From Trichopria drosophilae (Eukaryota > Arthropoda > Insecta > Hymenoptera > Diapriidae): a DNA stretch of 64,000 nt. Within the stretch, counting starts at the first letter, position 1, and each line of letters starts with the position of its first letter. The stretch covers positions 123,046,501 to 123,110,500 of the forward strand of contig CM059584.1 of assembly GCA_030407085.1 (NCBI GenBank), in the 5' to 3' direction. Under the pieces are notes generated by a model that searched no databases, was not told the DNA's origin, and saw only the letters and a list, made by a program, of their open reading frames with translations. Shown here one piece after another: positions 25,505-36,867 of the stretch. Made by a program: the position numbers and the translations under genes.

Positions 25505-26439
25505 GGATTTTAGTGAGTAGAGAACAGCATGATGCAAAACAATGCATTTACAAAATTTGATTATAATAATAGTCTGAGTAGTAATTTATATTTTATGTAG
25601 TTACAAAAAATGGTGCTAATCATACGAAAATGTAGAGAAAATCAGCACCTTCTACCGGATTTTATGCCTATTGAAAATCCGACGCGTTTTCCTATACATT
25701 CGCATATATTATACTTACTTATCTTTCTACATGATGAAATTGTGCGGAATATTTTTGCATAACATGCCTGACATGCCCCGAATTGTTTTGTATTCGTAAA
25801 CCCTTTCTTAGGGATTTGTTTAACACGTTTATTTTATGCATATATTTTCGTCCATTCTTACAAAATTCACCGATTGTGCTTCCATTAACCAAATCTTAAT
25901 ATCGGGAAAAAATTTGTTAATTTCCGTACACTATCCTAATTCCTACTATGGTTTGCAAATGTTTTACGTAAGGATGGATGCTAGGTTATATTACTTCCAT
26001 CGCATTTGGGGTTGGCAATGACTGTATTTTCTATGTTTAAACGACTATAAATGACCTAATTTCAACCCTATTAAGATATAGTTATAATAATTATTTGGTT
26101 ATATTTATACTTATCTGACAACTTAAACATGTAAAAAAAGTTTGTTCAAATTTTATCAACAATTAAATATATGTAATTAATTGCCACTTTTTAAACAGTG
26201 TTAATTAAAATTAAAAATCCCTAATATTGTTTATCCAAGTCCAAGACGTCCATCGAAAAAACACTGAAAATTCAGAAATAAAATACATAAAACTTATGAA
26301 ATCCCCAGAGTTCTTGAGGAAGTCGAATGCTAATGACTTATAAATTTTGTCATCAAACTCATCTCGAGCCGTGCACTTTCTTTGTGAGAATCACTGGTCC
26401 TTCTGCATATTTACAAATCCCAAAAGCCTTGAGCGCGCT
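25505..26439. other. AT-rich DNA, nothing recognised
   Basis: No gene, repeat or RNA feature that I can support. Confidence 0.5.
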
Positions 26440-26497
26440 ATTATAGTATACTATAATAATATATATTATAATATAGTATAATTCCTGCTGCAGGAAT
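26440..26497. repeat. Two adjacent palindromes
   Basis: An AT-only palindrome built of TATAGTATACTATA and its relatives (26,440-26,481) is followed at once by ATTCCTGCTGCAGGAAT (26,481-26,497), an 8-bp-arm palindrome around one central base. They could extrude a cruciform. No function can be assigned. Confidence 0.6.
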
Positions 26498-26718
26498 AAT
26501 ACAGAACATAAACAGTTAATTTACAGAAGTTTTATTGTCGAATTTTATATCTTGAACGATGTGATTCCATGATGTGAACAAACTATGAAATGATATTGGC
26601 GTTCCTTTTTTGTCAAATCCATCGTTGGAAACATAATGGTTCTTTTGTTTTGAAGAACCTGATTCTTTTACGCAGCTTCTGTCTAATCTCCGCAAATAGC
26701 ACAACGTATTGAATTTAA

Positions 26719-27789
26719 CCCTTTTCATGCCAAAAGCCCACAATTATTTTGTGATTTTCAAGTGAATATTTATCTGCGTAATTATAAGTAAAAAAATGCC
26801 ACAACCATATTTTCCGACGTACTTTTGTCCGTACTTTTCAAATCCGCTATTACTTTCTTTCTATGACGTTTGATTTTTTTCAAAATAGCGGGAAATTTAC
26901 CAAAAAACTTGTTTTACATATTTTTATTTGTTTAACGTACTGGCCAATAATGTTCCGTAATGTAATGTTGTAGGATCCGTACAACCATCTGGATCCTGTA
27001 GAATAATAACCATAACTAAAATTTAAGCGACGCAGGGTGTCAAAATTCAAAATGGCCGATACAATATGGCGGCTTGTACACGGATTTTTTACTTTTTTTA
27101 AATTTTATTGTGTGCTTTCAGTCCATGACATGCACTTTTTCAATAGATTTATTATATCTGTCTCAGTTTGATATCGATTATGAAAGAAAATCGAATATTT
27201 TCCACTATTTTTAATTCCATATCATCTTATATTGTTTTATTATTGCATAATCGATATGAAACTGAGATATACATAATAAATCTATATTATAATAAAAATA
27301 TCATATATTCAGCCATTTTCAATTGAATATCATCTTGTATTGCTATTTTCTAGCATAATCGGTATCAGACAGAGATAAATATAACAAAACTATTCAAACA
27401 GTAAACGTCAGGCACTAAAAACATGAAAAAACATTAAACGTGCATGTAAAAGCCGCCATATTGGATAGGTCATTTTTTAATTTTGACATTCTGCGTCGCT
27501 GCAATGTCAGTTATGGTGATTATTCCACAGGATTCAGACACTTGTGCCGATCCGACAACGGGAACATTATTAGCCAGTACGAACAAATAAGACAATTTGA
27601 AAAATCAGGTTTTTGTGAATTAGCCGCCATTTTGAAAACGTCAAACGTCATAGAACAAAACCAATAGCAGATTTGCTAATTACCGACAAAAATACGCCAG
27701 ATAATATGATTTTGAAATTTTGTTTGCTTATCATTACACAGTTCACTTGAAAAGCACGACAAAATGATGGCCGTTTGGCATGAAAAGGG
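26719..27789. mobile_element. 1.07-kb foldback element, piggyBac-like
   Basis: Starts CCCTTTTCATGCCAAA after TTAA (26,715-26,718) and ends with TTTGGCATGAAAAGGG followed by GTAA, a degraded TTAA. The arms extend inwards for about 350 bp. They pair GTGATTTTCAAGTGAA with TTCACTTGAAAAGCAC, GACGTTTGA with TCAAACGTC, and GCGACGCAGGGTGTCAAAAT with ATTTTGACATTCTGCGTCGC. GCCATATTG and AATATGGCGGC words lie at the inner edges. The middle holds a smaller inverted pair around ATAATCGATAT. Short ORFs (for example 27,440-27,667) are inside an arm and non-coding. Confidence 0.75.
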
Positions 27790-27793
27790 GTAA

Positions 27794-30000
27794 AGAGGTC
27801 CGTTCGATTTAGGTTGTTTTTATCGTTCGTTTGACATATTGTACGGGGCTAAGTTACCCTTTCCAGCAGTTTAAGCGTATACGATATACCGATTATAATT
27901 TCTGAATACATTAACTGTGTATTGTGTTTCTTGTAGACCGTTGCTTCTAATTTCGTGATAAGTTTTCGTACTCAATTTCTGGGAAAACTCCGGAGATTTC
28001 GTTGGTTCTTTATATTTCACAATATTTTTCACAATTTACTCAATTCATGTCGAGATTGTTTATTGTATTTCTGATTTGAAATACTTCCCGAACAGCACAA
28101 TCCATCCCGAGATGTCCTGGGGAGCTCCTAAGGACGTCCTCTGAAATGGGCTTGGGCTGTTTGGGTTAATTTTATACATATGCTATTGATTGAAAAATAG
28201 GTTTTAATTGCAAATATTTAATTATAGATAACAATTATGTATTCCAATCATATTCAAGAAAAGAAACGAAAGTTGACCAATTTTTTTTAATGATAATGTA
28301 TGAAGTAATATAGTTAGAATTGCTTGCTTCTAAACCGGAAAAATTAAACCTGGAAGATTTACATCAAATTTTGAGGTTTGGTTTTCCTTTATCAAGTTGT
28401 CAATTCCTTTACCCGACATGAGAATTTCAGGTTTGATTTTTGCTATTTACAAACAACTTATCCTGACTTTATTACTTCACTCGGCAGCCCTTGGTATGAG
28501 GATCATATGTCTCTAGAGGGAGTTTGAAAAAAAAATAAAAGAAATGAATGAAAAGAATTTCTTGCGCTTTTTCGGATCTATGTTGATTAAATTTAAACAA
28601 AATGTATCAAAAATAATTTGCCAAAAAAAAACCTCAAATTATATTTTTATCTTCTCTTAGATACTACAAATTGAAAGCGAGTTAATAATAAAACATTTCG
28701 TTCTTCATATTTTTATAGTAAACCGGTCAAATAACAAGTTAATTTACAAGTCACACTTACGCCAAGCTCAAACTTATATATACGAAATAAAAGATCAGTT
28801 TTTGACTTATTAAAAGACAACAAGGTTTAGTAAAAGTTAAAAATGCACGTGTACTCAGGTACTTAAGTGGTATCCATCATACTTCTGACCTGCCGAAAAT
28901 ATCGTTAATGGACGATTTTCGGTCAGGATTTAAATCCTACTTTCCGAAATGTATAAGAGGACGACTAGAAATGCCTGAAATATTTAATGACATATCGCAT
29001 TTCGACTTCCTTCATGGTTCTTTAAAAAAAACTTAAAGGTAGAATTAGATTTTTCGTAATGTTCTCAAATTTACGATGATAATGAGGCAAAAGCTAAATA
29101 CTATAAATTATCTTTGGAGGTTAATAATTTCGTAGGTGACGGCTTCTAATTAAAGATCGACTTACCAATCAACGCGCATTTTGAATGTGAATCTACATTT
29201 GTAATATAAAAAATTTTATCATCATCAAATTTACCAGCACGCCGCCGTTGATGACGATGTATGTTAACCCTCACGGGTACCAGATCAGGTCTTCCCGTTA
29301 CGGTTATTAATATTTATTCATGATATTGATTAAACTGGGATGTTATAAACGAATTGAAATGTTTAAAATTAATTTTAATATTTCCCTTAGATCGATGTTG
29401 GCTGATTTTTATGATATATATGAACCAATTCTCGTACATCAATTATATTTTTTAATAATTCGTAACGTAAGGAATAACATTAAAGTTTTGGTAAATATGA
29501 ATCATTTTTACATACTGTTTGTTCCTAAAAACATTGAAGTTGAATTTGTTCAATTGTTTTCAAGTCATCAGTCGTCATAGAACCTTTTTCACTAAATAAA
29601 TATCACATTCTGAAAATTATCATGAGTTGAATTTCTCGACAATAAAACCACCGGTGAAATCGTCGGAATATATTAAAAGTACCTTTTGATAATATGCAGA
29701 ATATCTTTTTTAAGTGAGCGGACGAATTGTTTTTTATGAAATATTAGAAACATGAACCAAATGCTTAAATTTGATCTCAATAGATTAAATTCAGTCTTTT
29801 ATCGTCCATTATGTTAATATAAAATATTATTAATAACCCATTTCGAACCGAAGAAACCAATTTTATTATGATGGCTGAACAACGTATTATTATCTTTTTA
29901 CGATATTTCGAAAACGATAAAACATTTTCAGCCGCTGACTATTTTAAATGAAAAAGTCATAGTTTTACGTTTTAAAAAAAGTGTAATTTTCGGTAGCCAA
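27794..30000. other. AT-rich DNA, no gene recognised
   Basis: Unique-looking AT-rich sequence. An 86-codon plus-strand ORF at 29,320-29,580 has no motif. No hairpin or tandem repeat was found by eye. Confidence 0.45.
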
Positions 30001-30004
30001 TTGT

Positions 30005-30185
30005 TTCATCATCTTCCACTTCATTGTCCCCCATTTCATTATCCCCCATTTCATCCTTTAGGCACTTCATCGTCCGGTACCTTTCATCGTGTTCCATTTC
30101 GTCGTCTAGGAAACTTCATCGTCTAGGCATTTCATCGTCTAGATACTTCATCGTCCAGGGCATTTCGTCGTTTAAGAGATTTCAG
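30005..30185. repeat. Minisatellite of about 16-18-bp units
   Basis: About ten imperfect tandem copies of a unit like TTCATCGTCTAGGCA (variants: TTCATTGTCCCCCA, TTCATCGTCCGGTAC, TTCGTCGTCTAGGAA). Non-coding. It lies 350 bp before the large pentamer satellite. Confidence 0.8.
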
Positions 30186-30539
30186 CGTACGCGAAGTATA
30201 TAGAATTGGTCTAGGTTCAGTGCGTCTGTGGGGTAACGTATTAAGTTTTCTGTTTTTAATGATGGTCCATTATAATGAGCGCTGTTAATTAATTTATCCG
30301 CTATTCAAAAATAATTTAGAACGCTTCAACAAACCGACAACAATAGCCCTGTGGTCGACGGGACGCGTAATGCAGTTAAGCATCCTGGATTGGGATATAT
30401 AGTTGGGCAGTGACTGTTAAAGAAACGAGCTTTGCACCCGGTACGGTATCGATATAGATCGCAAGATAGTTGCTTTACCATCAGAATGTAGCTTCTGATA
30501 ATAAGATAGTTTGTTGACTGTCTAGGTCTGGAATTTTCA

Positions 30540-31490
30540 GTTTTCTCGAACCCCCGTGCCTTGCTTGGTCTTGTCTCGTATCACTTGTCTAGTATTGTCT
30601 GTTTTGTTTTGTCTTGCCTTGTCTTGTCTGGTCATGTCTTGTCTTGTCTTGTCTTGTCTGATGTTGTCGTGCCTTATTGTGTCTTGTCTTGTATTGTCTC
30701 GTCTCGTCTCGTTTGTCTTGTCTTGTCTTGTTTTACATTGTCTTACATTGTCATGTCTTGTCTCGTCTTGTGTTGTCATGTCTTATTGTGTCTTGTCGTG
30801 TCTTGATCTGGCTTGTCGTGTCTTATTGTGTGTTATCGTATTTTATTGTGTCTTGTCTTGTCTTATCTTGTCTTGTGTTGTCTTGTCTGGTCTGGTGTTG
30901 TCGTGTCTTGTCTTGTATTGTATTGTCTCGTCTTGTCGTGTCTTATTGTGCCTTATCTTGTCTTGTCTGGTCTGGTGATGTCGTGTATTATTGTGTCTTG
31001 TCGTGTCTTGATGTGTCATGTCGTGTCTTATTGTGTCCTGTCTTGTTTGGTCTAGTGTTGTCAGGTCTTATTGTGCATTGACGTATCTTATTGTGTCTTG
31101 TCGTGTGTCGATGTGTCTTGTCGTGTCTTATTGTGTCTTGTCTTGTCTTGTCTTGTCTGGTCTGGTCTGGTCTGGTGTTGTCGTATCTTATTGTGTCTTG
31201 TCGTATCTTGATGTCTCTTGTCGTGTTTTATTGTGCCTTGGCTTGTCTTGCCTCGTCTGGTGTTATCGTGTCTTGTTTTGTCTGGTCTGGCGATGTCGTG
31301 TATTATTGTGTCTTGTCGTGTCTTGATGTGTCATGTCGTGTCTTATTGTGTCTTGTCTTGTTTGGTCTGGTGTTTTCAGGTCTTATTGTGTGTTGACGTA
31401 TCTTATTGTGTCTAGTCGTGTCTTGATATGTCTAGTCGTGTCTTGATGTGTATTGTCGTGTCTTATTGTGTCTTATCGAGTTTTGTCTTC
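30540..31490. repeat. Pentanucleotide satellite (TTGTC/TCTTG) with higher-order structure
   Basis: About 950 bp composed almost entirely of 5-bp units: TCTTG, TCGTG, TATTG, TCTGG and similar, reading G/T/C on this strand and nearly free of A except in variant units. A five-base unit gives the same five-residue peptide in every frame, so the long overlapping ORFs here (up to 140 codons of Cys/Leu/Val/Ser) are artefacts. The stretch at about 30,966-31,110 is repeated nearly exactly at about 31,281-31,425, a higher-order period of 315 bp (63 units). Confidence 0.9.
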
Positions 31491-31491
31491 A

Positions 31492-32970
31492 TAAAATGAG
31501 AGTTAGCCAACATCAATTTGTGATCCCTGGAAAAATCCTACCATGTCAGTTTTCGTCTTTTTATTTTACCTACAATTTGTGCTAGGTATGCATACATAAA
31601 AGTGTGTTCAGTTTTTTTCTACAATGTGCAACCTTTTTAGAAATGTAGCATGACTGCTAAGTTCGGTTTAGGTCTTATGATATCAGAACTTTAAAATTAC
31701 AATCGTATGGAAAACTAGTAACCACTTTCTTTGAGGTGTTGAATGTTGCAGCTGCAATAAGGAATAGAGCGTTATTCATAAAAAAATTAAAAAATTAATA
31801 ATAAAAATAATTGAACACAATTATATACTTGTAATATCTATGTTTCTAATAAGAAAATATTGATATTAATATCGCTGCTATCGAGTACGCAAAAAAGAGG
31901 TTAGTTGGTAATGTCAGAATTCTAGTTGAATGATATACACAAAAAATAGGGATTTCCCTCGCATTACTTATTATTTTGAATCTATTCGTGGCTCGGTTCT
32001 CGAATGAATACCGAGTCGGGTGGTTGGACTCACAGAATTTTACACCCCAATAAACAAACACAACACATTATGTACCTGACATTAGAAGATATCACACGTA
32101 TGAGCCAGTCTCCACTGAGTGTATTCTGACACGCTACTTGATCCCTTTTGTACATCATTTGCACTGAGTGAAAACTGCTGAATACTCTCACCGATGATGT
32201 TGTCATATAATTTTATTCTTACATTAAGGGTAGGTTCTAATCTACTGCGACTAAAACATCGATTTTCTTCATTCTATTTATTGATAGCTTATGATGTGCA
32301 AAATTTGTTCTCAATTGTAATTTGATCGATAACAATTGTATAAAAAATGAATTTTTTCAAAATGCACGCTTGTATTACCATACTGTGTAAGCACATCTAG
32401 TTCAAGCATCACCGGATAGCGCCAGATGTACTGTGGCGCTAAAAAGTTGTGACATTATTTTGCTTAGAACAAAAATATCAAATCAAAGCTTGAAACAAGT
32501 TGCCCGAGCAATCGTGTTTTTTTAATTGGCCTCCAAGATATATCAAGAACTACTTGATAAATTTACATATTTCCTGTTTTCTTTTCAAGTAAATAACTTT
32601 CAGGGGTGCTTCAATCTAAATTCAAATTATGTTTGCCATTTTTCGGATTATTAGAGCACATTAAATATAAACGAAATATAAAAAAAAATGTTGTTCATTT
32701 CCTATTACAAAAAAAATATTAAATTGTAAATAAAAATATATTTAAAAAACAATATTTGTACTAAATGATATTTATCAGCCCAAAAAGAAAAGCCTCTGAC
32801 CATATTAAAATGTGTAAATACAACTTCGGCACATTACGTAATAACAATAATTTATTTATTCCTGAATTTATTATTCACACGGTTATTAATTTAACAAGAC
32901 TGCAAATTAATGTAACACATGTTTTTCGTAGTTTGTTTCATGCCCTTTCTCGTGAAAATAGCTGCTTTCA
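31492..32970. other. AT-rich DNA, nothing recognised
   Basis: No gene, RNA or repeat that I can support. A 71-codon minus-strand ORF at 31,846-32,061 has no motif. Confidence 0.45.
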
Positions 32971-32974
32971 TGTA

Positions 32975-33330
32975 TTGTTACAGGATGATGTTAGAAAAAT
33001 TGTTTTAGAGTTATTAATTTACATTTTTCGAAGGAAGGAAGAAAAGGAAAGGACCTTTTTTAAAATTCTAAAAAATTTCATGAAAAAGGTAAAATTGGAA
33101 ATAAGTAGAACTCTCCGATTAACGTATAAACTGAATAATACAGGGGACTTATTCTATTCAAATTCAATGCTCAATTCTGGTCGAAGGAAAGCATTTATTT
33201 TTTTCATTTAAAAGGTAATTCAATGTTCTACAAGATGATAGGAACTCTTTCGGAATTTTAAAAAAGTCCTTCCTTCGAAAAATGTAAATTAAAACTCTAA
33301 AATGATTTTTTAACCTCATCCTGTAACAAA
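32975..33330. repeat. Imperfect inverted repeat
   Basis: The left arm at about 32,978-33,040 has GTTACAGGATGATGTTAGA, TTTTAGAGTT and ACATTTTTCGAAGGAAGGA. The right arm at about 33,270-33,328 carries the complement (TCCTTCCTTCGAAAAATGT...CATCCTGTAAC). The 148-codon ORF at 32,765-33,211 runs through the left arm and has no recognisable domain, so I read the region as an old foldback element and not as a gene. Confidence 0.55.
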
Positions 33331-34695
33331 ACACGAAATCATGTTACATGAATTTTCAGACCTGATGACTTTTGCGATTACCTAAATTAAACATTGCCAG
33401 CACAGAAAATTACATTTTCCTAAATATTCTCACAACTCGTTAGTACAGTCGATTGAAAATGTTTTATATGGTCAAGACAACTTCTTTTACATGTACAAAC
33501 TATACACAAATGATAAAACTAAAACTAAAAATTGTGTGAAGAACAGTTACCAATTTGACGTGAATGCCTTATTCGCAGATACAGAATCACTTGGAAATAT
33601 GCTATATAGGCTATTAAACACATTACAATGCTAAGTTAATATATTAATAATGATTGTTTATTTTCTATGAAAATGTACGATAGGGAGATTGCTTCTTGAA
33701 GTGTCAGCGGAAGGAGCAAAGTGGCAATAACGAGTTTTTCTAGCGGTAGGAACCATTGTGCGTCGTGAATACCCCTAGCGCTGACTAAGGGCTAGACTTG
33801 AGCATTTTCGCGACCACAACCAAAACGACCACTACAATTCATCAATTGAAGAACGAGTGGAATTTCTAAAATATGCTCATCTACATCAACATTTATCAAT
33901 TTAAAAATACAATTCATTTGCAAGCGATATGCTGTCCAGGATCTGTGGTTACGAAAACGCAAAACTGCGCAACCTCAGCCGTCAGCAAAATGATGAATTA
34001 AAAAAATTCGAAACCTATAAAATATGTTTAAATACATATCTATTAATCGAATCCCTAGTAGATCTGCCTTAATACTGACCACTTTATGAGTATTAAATGT
34101 GGCCCGTTTCACATACAAAATGTAATAATGTCGTTAATGGTATTTAGATTCCTTTTTGGATAATTTGTGTATAGTTGCTGCTCTATTTTTGCATCAAATT
34201 ATTTATAAAATAATATTTAACGGTAATAACTTAATCACCTTTTGACCAGTTCCTACCCTGTAATTTAGGTAATATTATCTACTCGTTTTTTAAGAGAACT
34301 TAAAAGTTGTATGGACACTTTTTACAGGTTTCGAGTAAACATCATCATCGTCAACATCATCATCGCCTAGTTTGGATGCAGTTTTTATACAGTTTCTGTC
34401 TAGTTTTTATACATTTTTACAACTTTTTTAAGCATAAAACATTACTAGAAAAAACTATGCACGATTTTTACATTCAATATGAACACGTCGTTCATCACTC
34501 TTGATATGAGTGTAACCATTATTATCATCTTCATACACTATTATTGTTTTCATTGCTGTTAACTTTTTCGTCTATTATAATAACTATTTCTTAATATTAT
34601 ATTATACAACAAGTACATGCACTTTACTCATCGAGTTGCTTATCTTATTTTATGCACAACATTTTCGTCCGTAAAGTAAAATCGATTTGTATAAA
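33330..34695. other. AT-rich DNA, nothing recognised
   Basis: No gene recognised. A short run of CATCATCATCGTC words is near 34,339-34,366. Confidence 0.45.
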
Positions 34696-34698
34696 AAA

Positions 34699-34820
34699 GT
34701 GCGGTGGCGCGCACTGGACTACGAAGTCATAGGTCGTGAGTTCCATCCCCTTCCAGGGAACAATATGTAGAAAACGATTTTGAAGCAGCAGTTCGCTGTT
34801 CGTAACACGAGCCACGTTGA
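34699..34820 (+). mobile_element. tRNA-derived SINE head
   Basis: GTGGCGCGCACTGGACTA (34,704) matches a tRNA-type A box (TRGCNNAGYNGG), and GGTCGTGAGTTCCATCCC (34,732) matches a B box (GGTTCGANTCC) at the spacing expected of a tRNA body. The 5' acceptor-stem part and the 3' pairing are poor, so it is not a functional tRNA gene. The tRNA-unrelated body probably extends beyond 34,780; its end is not clear. Confidence 0.55.
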
Positions 34821-35910
34821 TTGTTTACATTTCGCAATATTGTTTATCAGGCGGAAATCGACTCGTTACTGTACTAGGTATAGGGTTCTGCAGCTCCTAC
34901 ATTTCATATACAAATGTGAAGCACGGTGCCATCTCTGAAGACGATCTGCAGCTATCGCAAATTTTAGGAATAACGATTTATGTTTGAAAAACTCAAAAAA
35001 GAAGGATATCGCGCGTTGAAAAGATAATTAAAAAAACTCATGCATAAACGTTATTTTGCGTAAAATGAGCTTTTTACTCCTACTGCATATATATATATAT
35101 ATTCAGCACGAACAGATAGGTTTTCTTCATCATGTTCCTTAAATGTAACAAGAATTTAGACCAAAATTTAATCCGCTTCTATAGTTCACTCAGAGAAAAA
35201 GCATACTGTTGTAAACGGACAGGAAGGAGAGATCTTATCATCAAACTCACAACGAGTATTCGCAAGAAAATTGATTATTGCCTTATAACTTAATAGGAAG
35301 GTATTATCCAAGGGCAGTGAAAATGGAAAAGAATAACAAGTGTCAAATGTAAATAACATACGTTAAAGATCGTAAACAGATCACTAACTTTACATTTGAT
35401 ATGCGCCCCTCTTCAATTTACATTTATTTTAGACATTTTTTAAATAAATATCTTGAACAGATATTAGTGAGGATTTTTTTACAAAAACGGCAATTTTAAT
35501 GCATTTAATTTTATCCTATTGTGTTAATGCCTATTTTGTATGCACTTTTGCGATATACAGTTCTAAAGCACTTAGTTTGACGAGAAAATGGTCAGATTCC
35601 AATAAAAATGGGCAGAATTTCTAACGGGAATTATGTATTATATTACTTGGACCCAGACCTTAGGTCTGGACGAAGTATTGAATTTGGTCACCTCGGCAAA
35701 AAAATTACCCTATAGTTTTTCATCAAATTTCGACGTTTTGATACCCTACCCTCCAGGGATAGTCTTCTCAAGCTTCTCGGGCGCGGTGATCACCTACGGG
35801 CGTATAAGTTCTTTTAGATATATCTAAAAGATGTCTTATAGATATCTAAAAGATATCCGTCAGAGATCTTTTCGACACTTTCAAGATATCTTTGTCGAAT
35901 TATATGTATA
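34821..35910. other. AT-rich DNA with short simple repeats
   Basis: Contains an AT dinucleotide run (about 35,084-35,103). At about 35,813-35,895 there is a cluster of AGATATCT/TAAAAGATATC words that form short palindromes next to the left end of the mariner-type element. A 64-codon ORF at 35,633-35,827 has no motif. Confidence 0.4.
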
Positions 35911-35912
35911 TA

Positions 35913-36390
35913 CAGGGTGATCCAAAAGTCCCGGAACAGCAAAATATCTCAGCGGGAGTGCATTTTCGGGGAAAATGTTTTAGACAAAAGTTTAAGGATT
36001 TTTCCCTGGCTATTTAATGGCGATATTGAATTTGACCTTGAACATGACCTTGAAGGTTATTTCAAGGTCAAGTTAATTTTTTTAAATGGGAACCCCTATT
36101 TTTTTTCACGGATTCGGAAAGAGCACAAAATTTTACGTCCGAATATGCTATGGCCGTTTTTTTCGGCAAGGTCATTTCAAGGTGAAACTTAAAACTCCCG
36201 GAACAGCGAATTAACTCAGCAAGAGGTCATTTTCGGGTAAAATGTTTCAGACAAAAGTTTCAGGATTTTTTCCGGGATATTTAATGCTAGCATAAAATTT
36301 GACCTTGAAAATTACCTTGAAGATTATTCTCAGGTCAAAATTATTTTTTTTTTTTAATTGGAACCCCGTTTCATTTTCTTAACGAAGTTA
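35913..36390 (+). repeat. Left terminal inverted repeat, tandem 267-bp units
   Basis: The word TCCCGGAACAGC begins at 35,929 and again at 36,196 (period 267). Each unit has, in order, an ACTCAGC or CTCAGCG word, CATTTTCGGG, AAAATGTTTYAGACAAAAGT and GACCTTGA words. The motif TCAAGGTCA or its complement TGACCTTGA occurs near 36,033, 36,045, 36,061 and 36,300, with looser versions elsewhere. Confidence 0.85.
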
Positions 36391-36867
36391 TGAGGATCTT
36401 CCGGTATTGAGAGTGGTTAAATTTATTTTGTTCAGTCGATGCTATTACTGGACGATCTGCTCTAGGGAGATCCTTTACAGTGCCGTAAACTTCGAAACAA
36501 TTTATTGTTCTGCCAAAAGTCGATTTAGGAATCAGTTCCTGTCCCTCGCTTGTCCTCTAATTTTGTAAATAGAATAATAAACTGTTTAAAAAAAGTGTAT
36601 ACATACATCTTACGCAACACTTGTGCAAAGTGAACTTGGGCGCGCGAACAGCGACAGAGAGCACGAGTCACCAGCGAAGTAAATAAACAACATACATTCA
36701 CATTGAATTTATACACATACGTGTACAGTCTTATAAGGTTACATTTTGGTCTTAACTTTATCGTTTTGTGAGATACAGGGATTTCCTATCTAAACGCCTT
36801 TCCTATCTAAACGTATTAAGCATCATTTCAGTAACAAAATACATACGTATATTTCGTACAAAGAGCA

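Noticed and set aside
30556..31415. Overlapping ORFs of 65-140 codons encoding Cys/Leu/Val/Ser repeats
   Set aside because: Produced by the five-base tandem repeat, which keeps several frames open at once. No start context and no non-repeat sequence.
32765..33211. 148-codon plus-strand ORF
   Set aside because: No recognisable domain, composition typical of AT-rich DNA, and it runs through one arm of an inverted repeat.
34699..34780. Functional tRNA gene
   Set aside because: The A and B boxes are present but acceptor and anticodon stems do not pair, so it is a tRNA-derived repeat.
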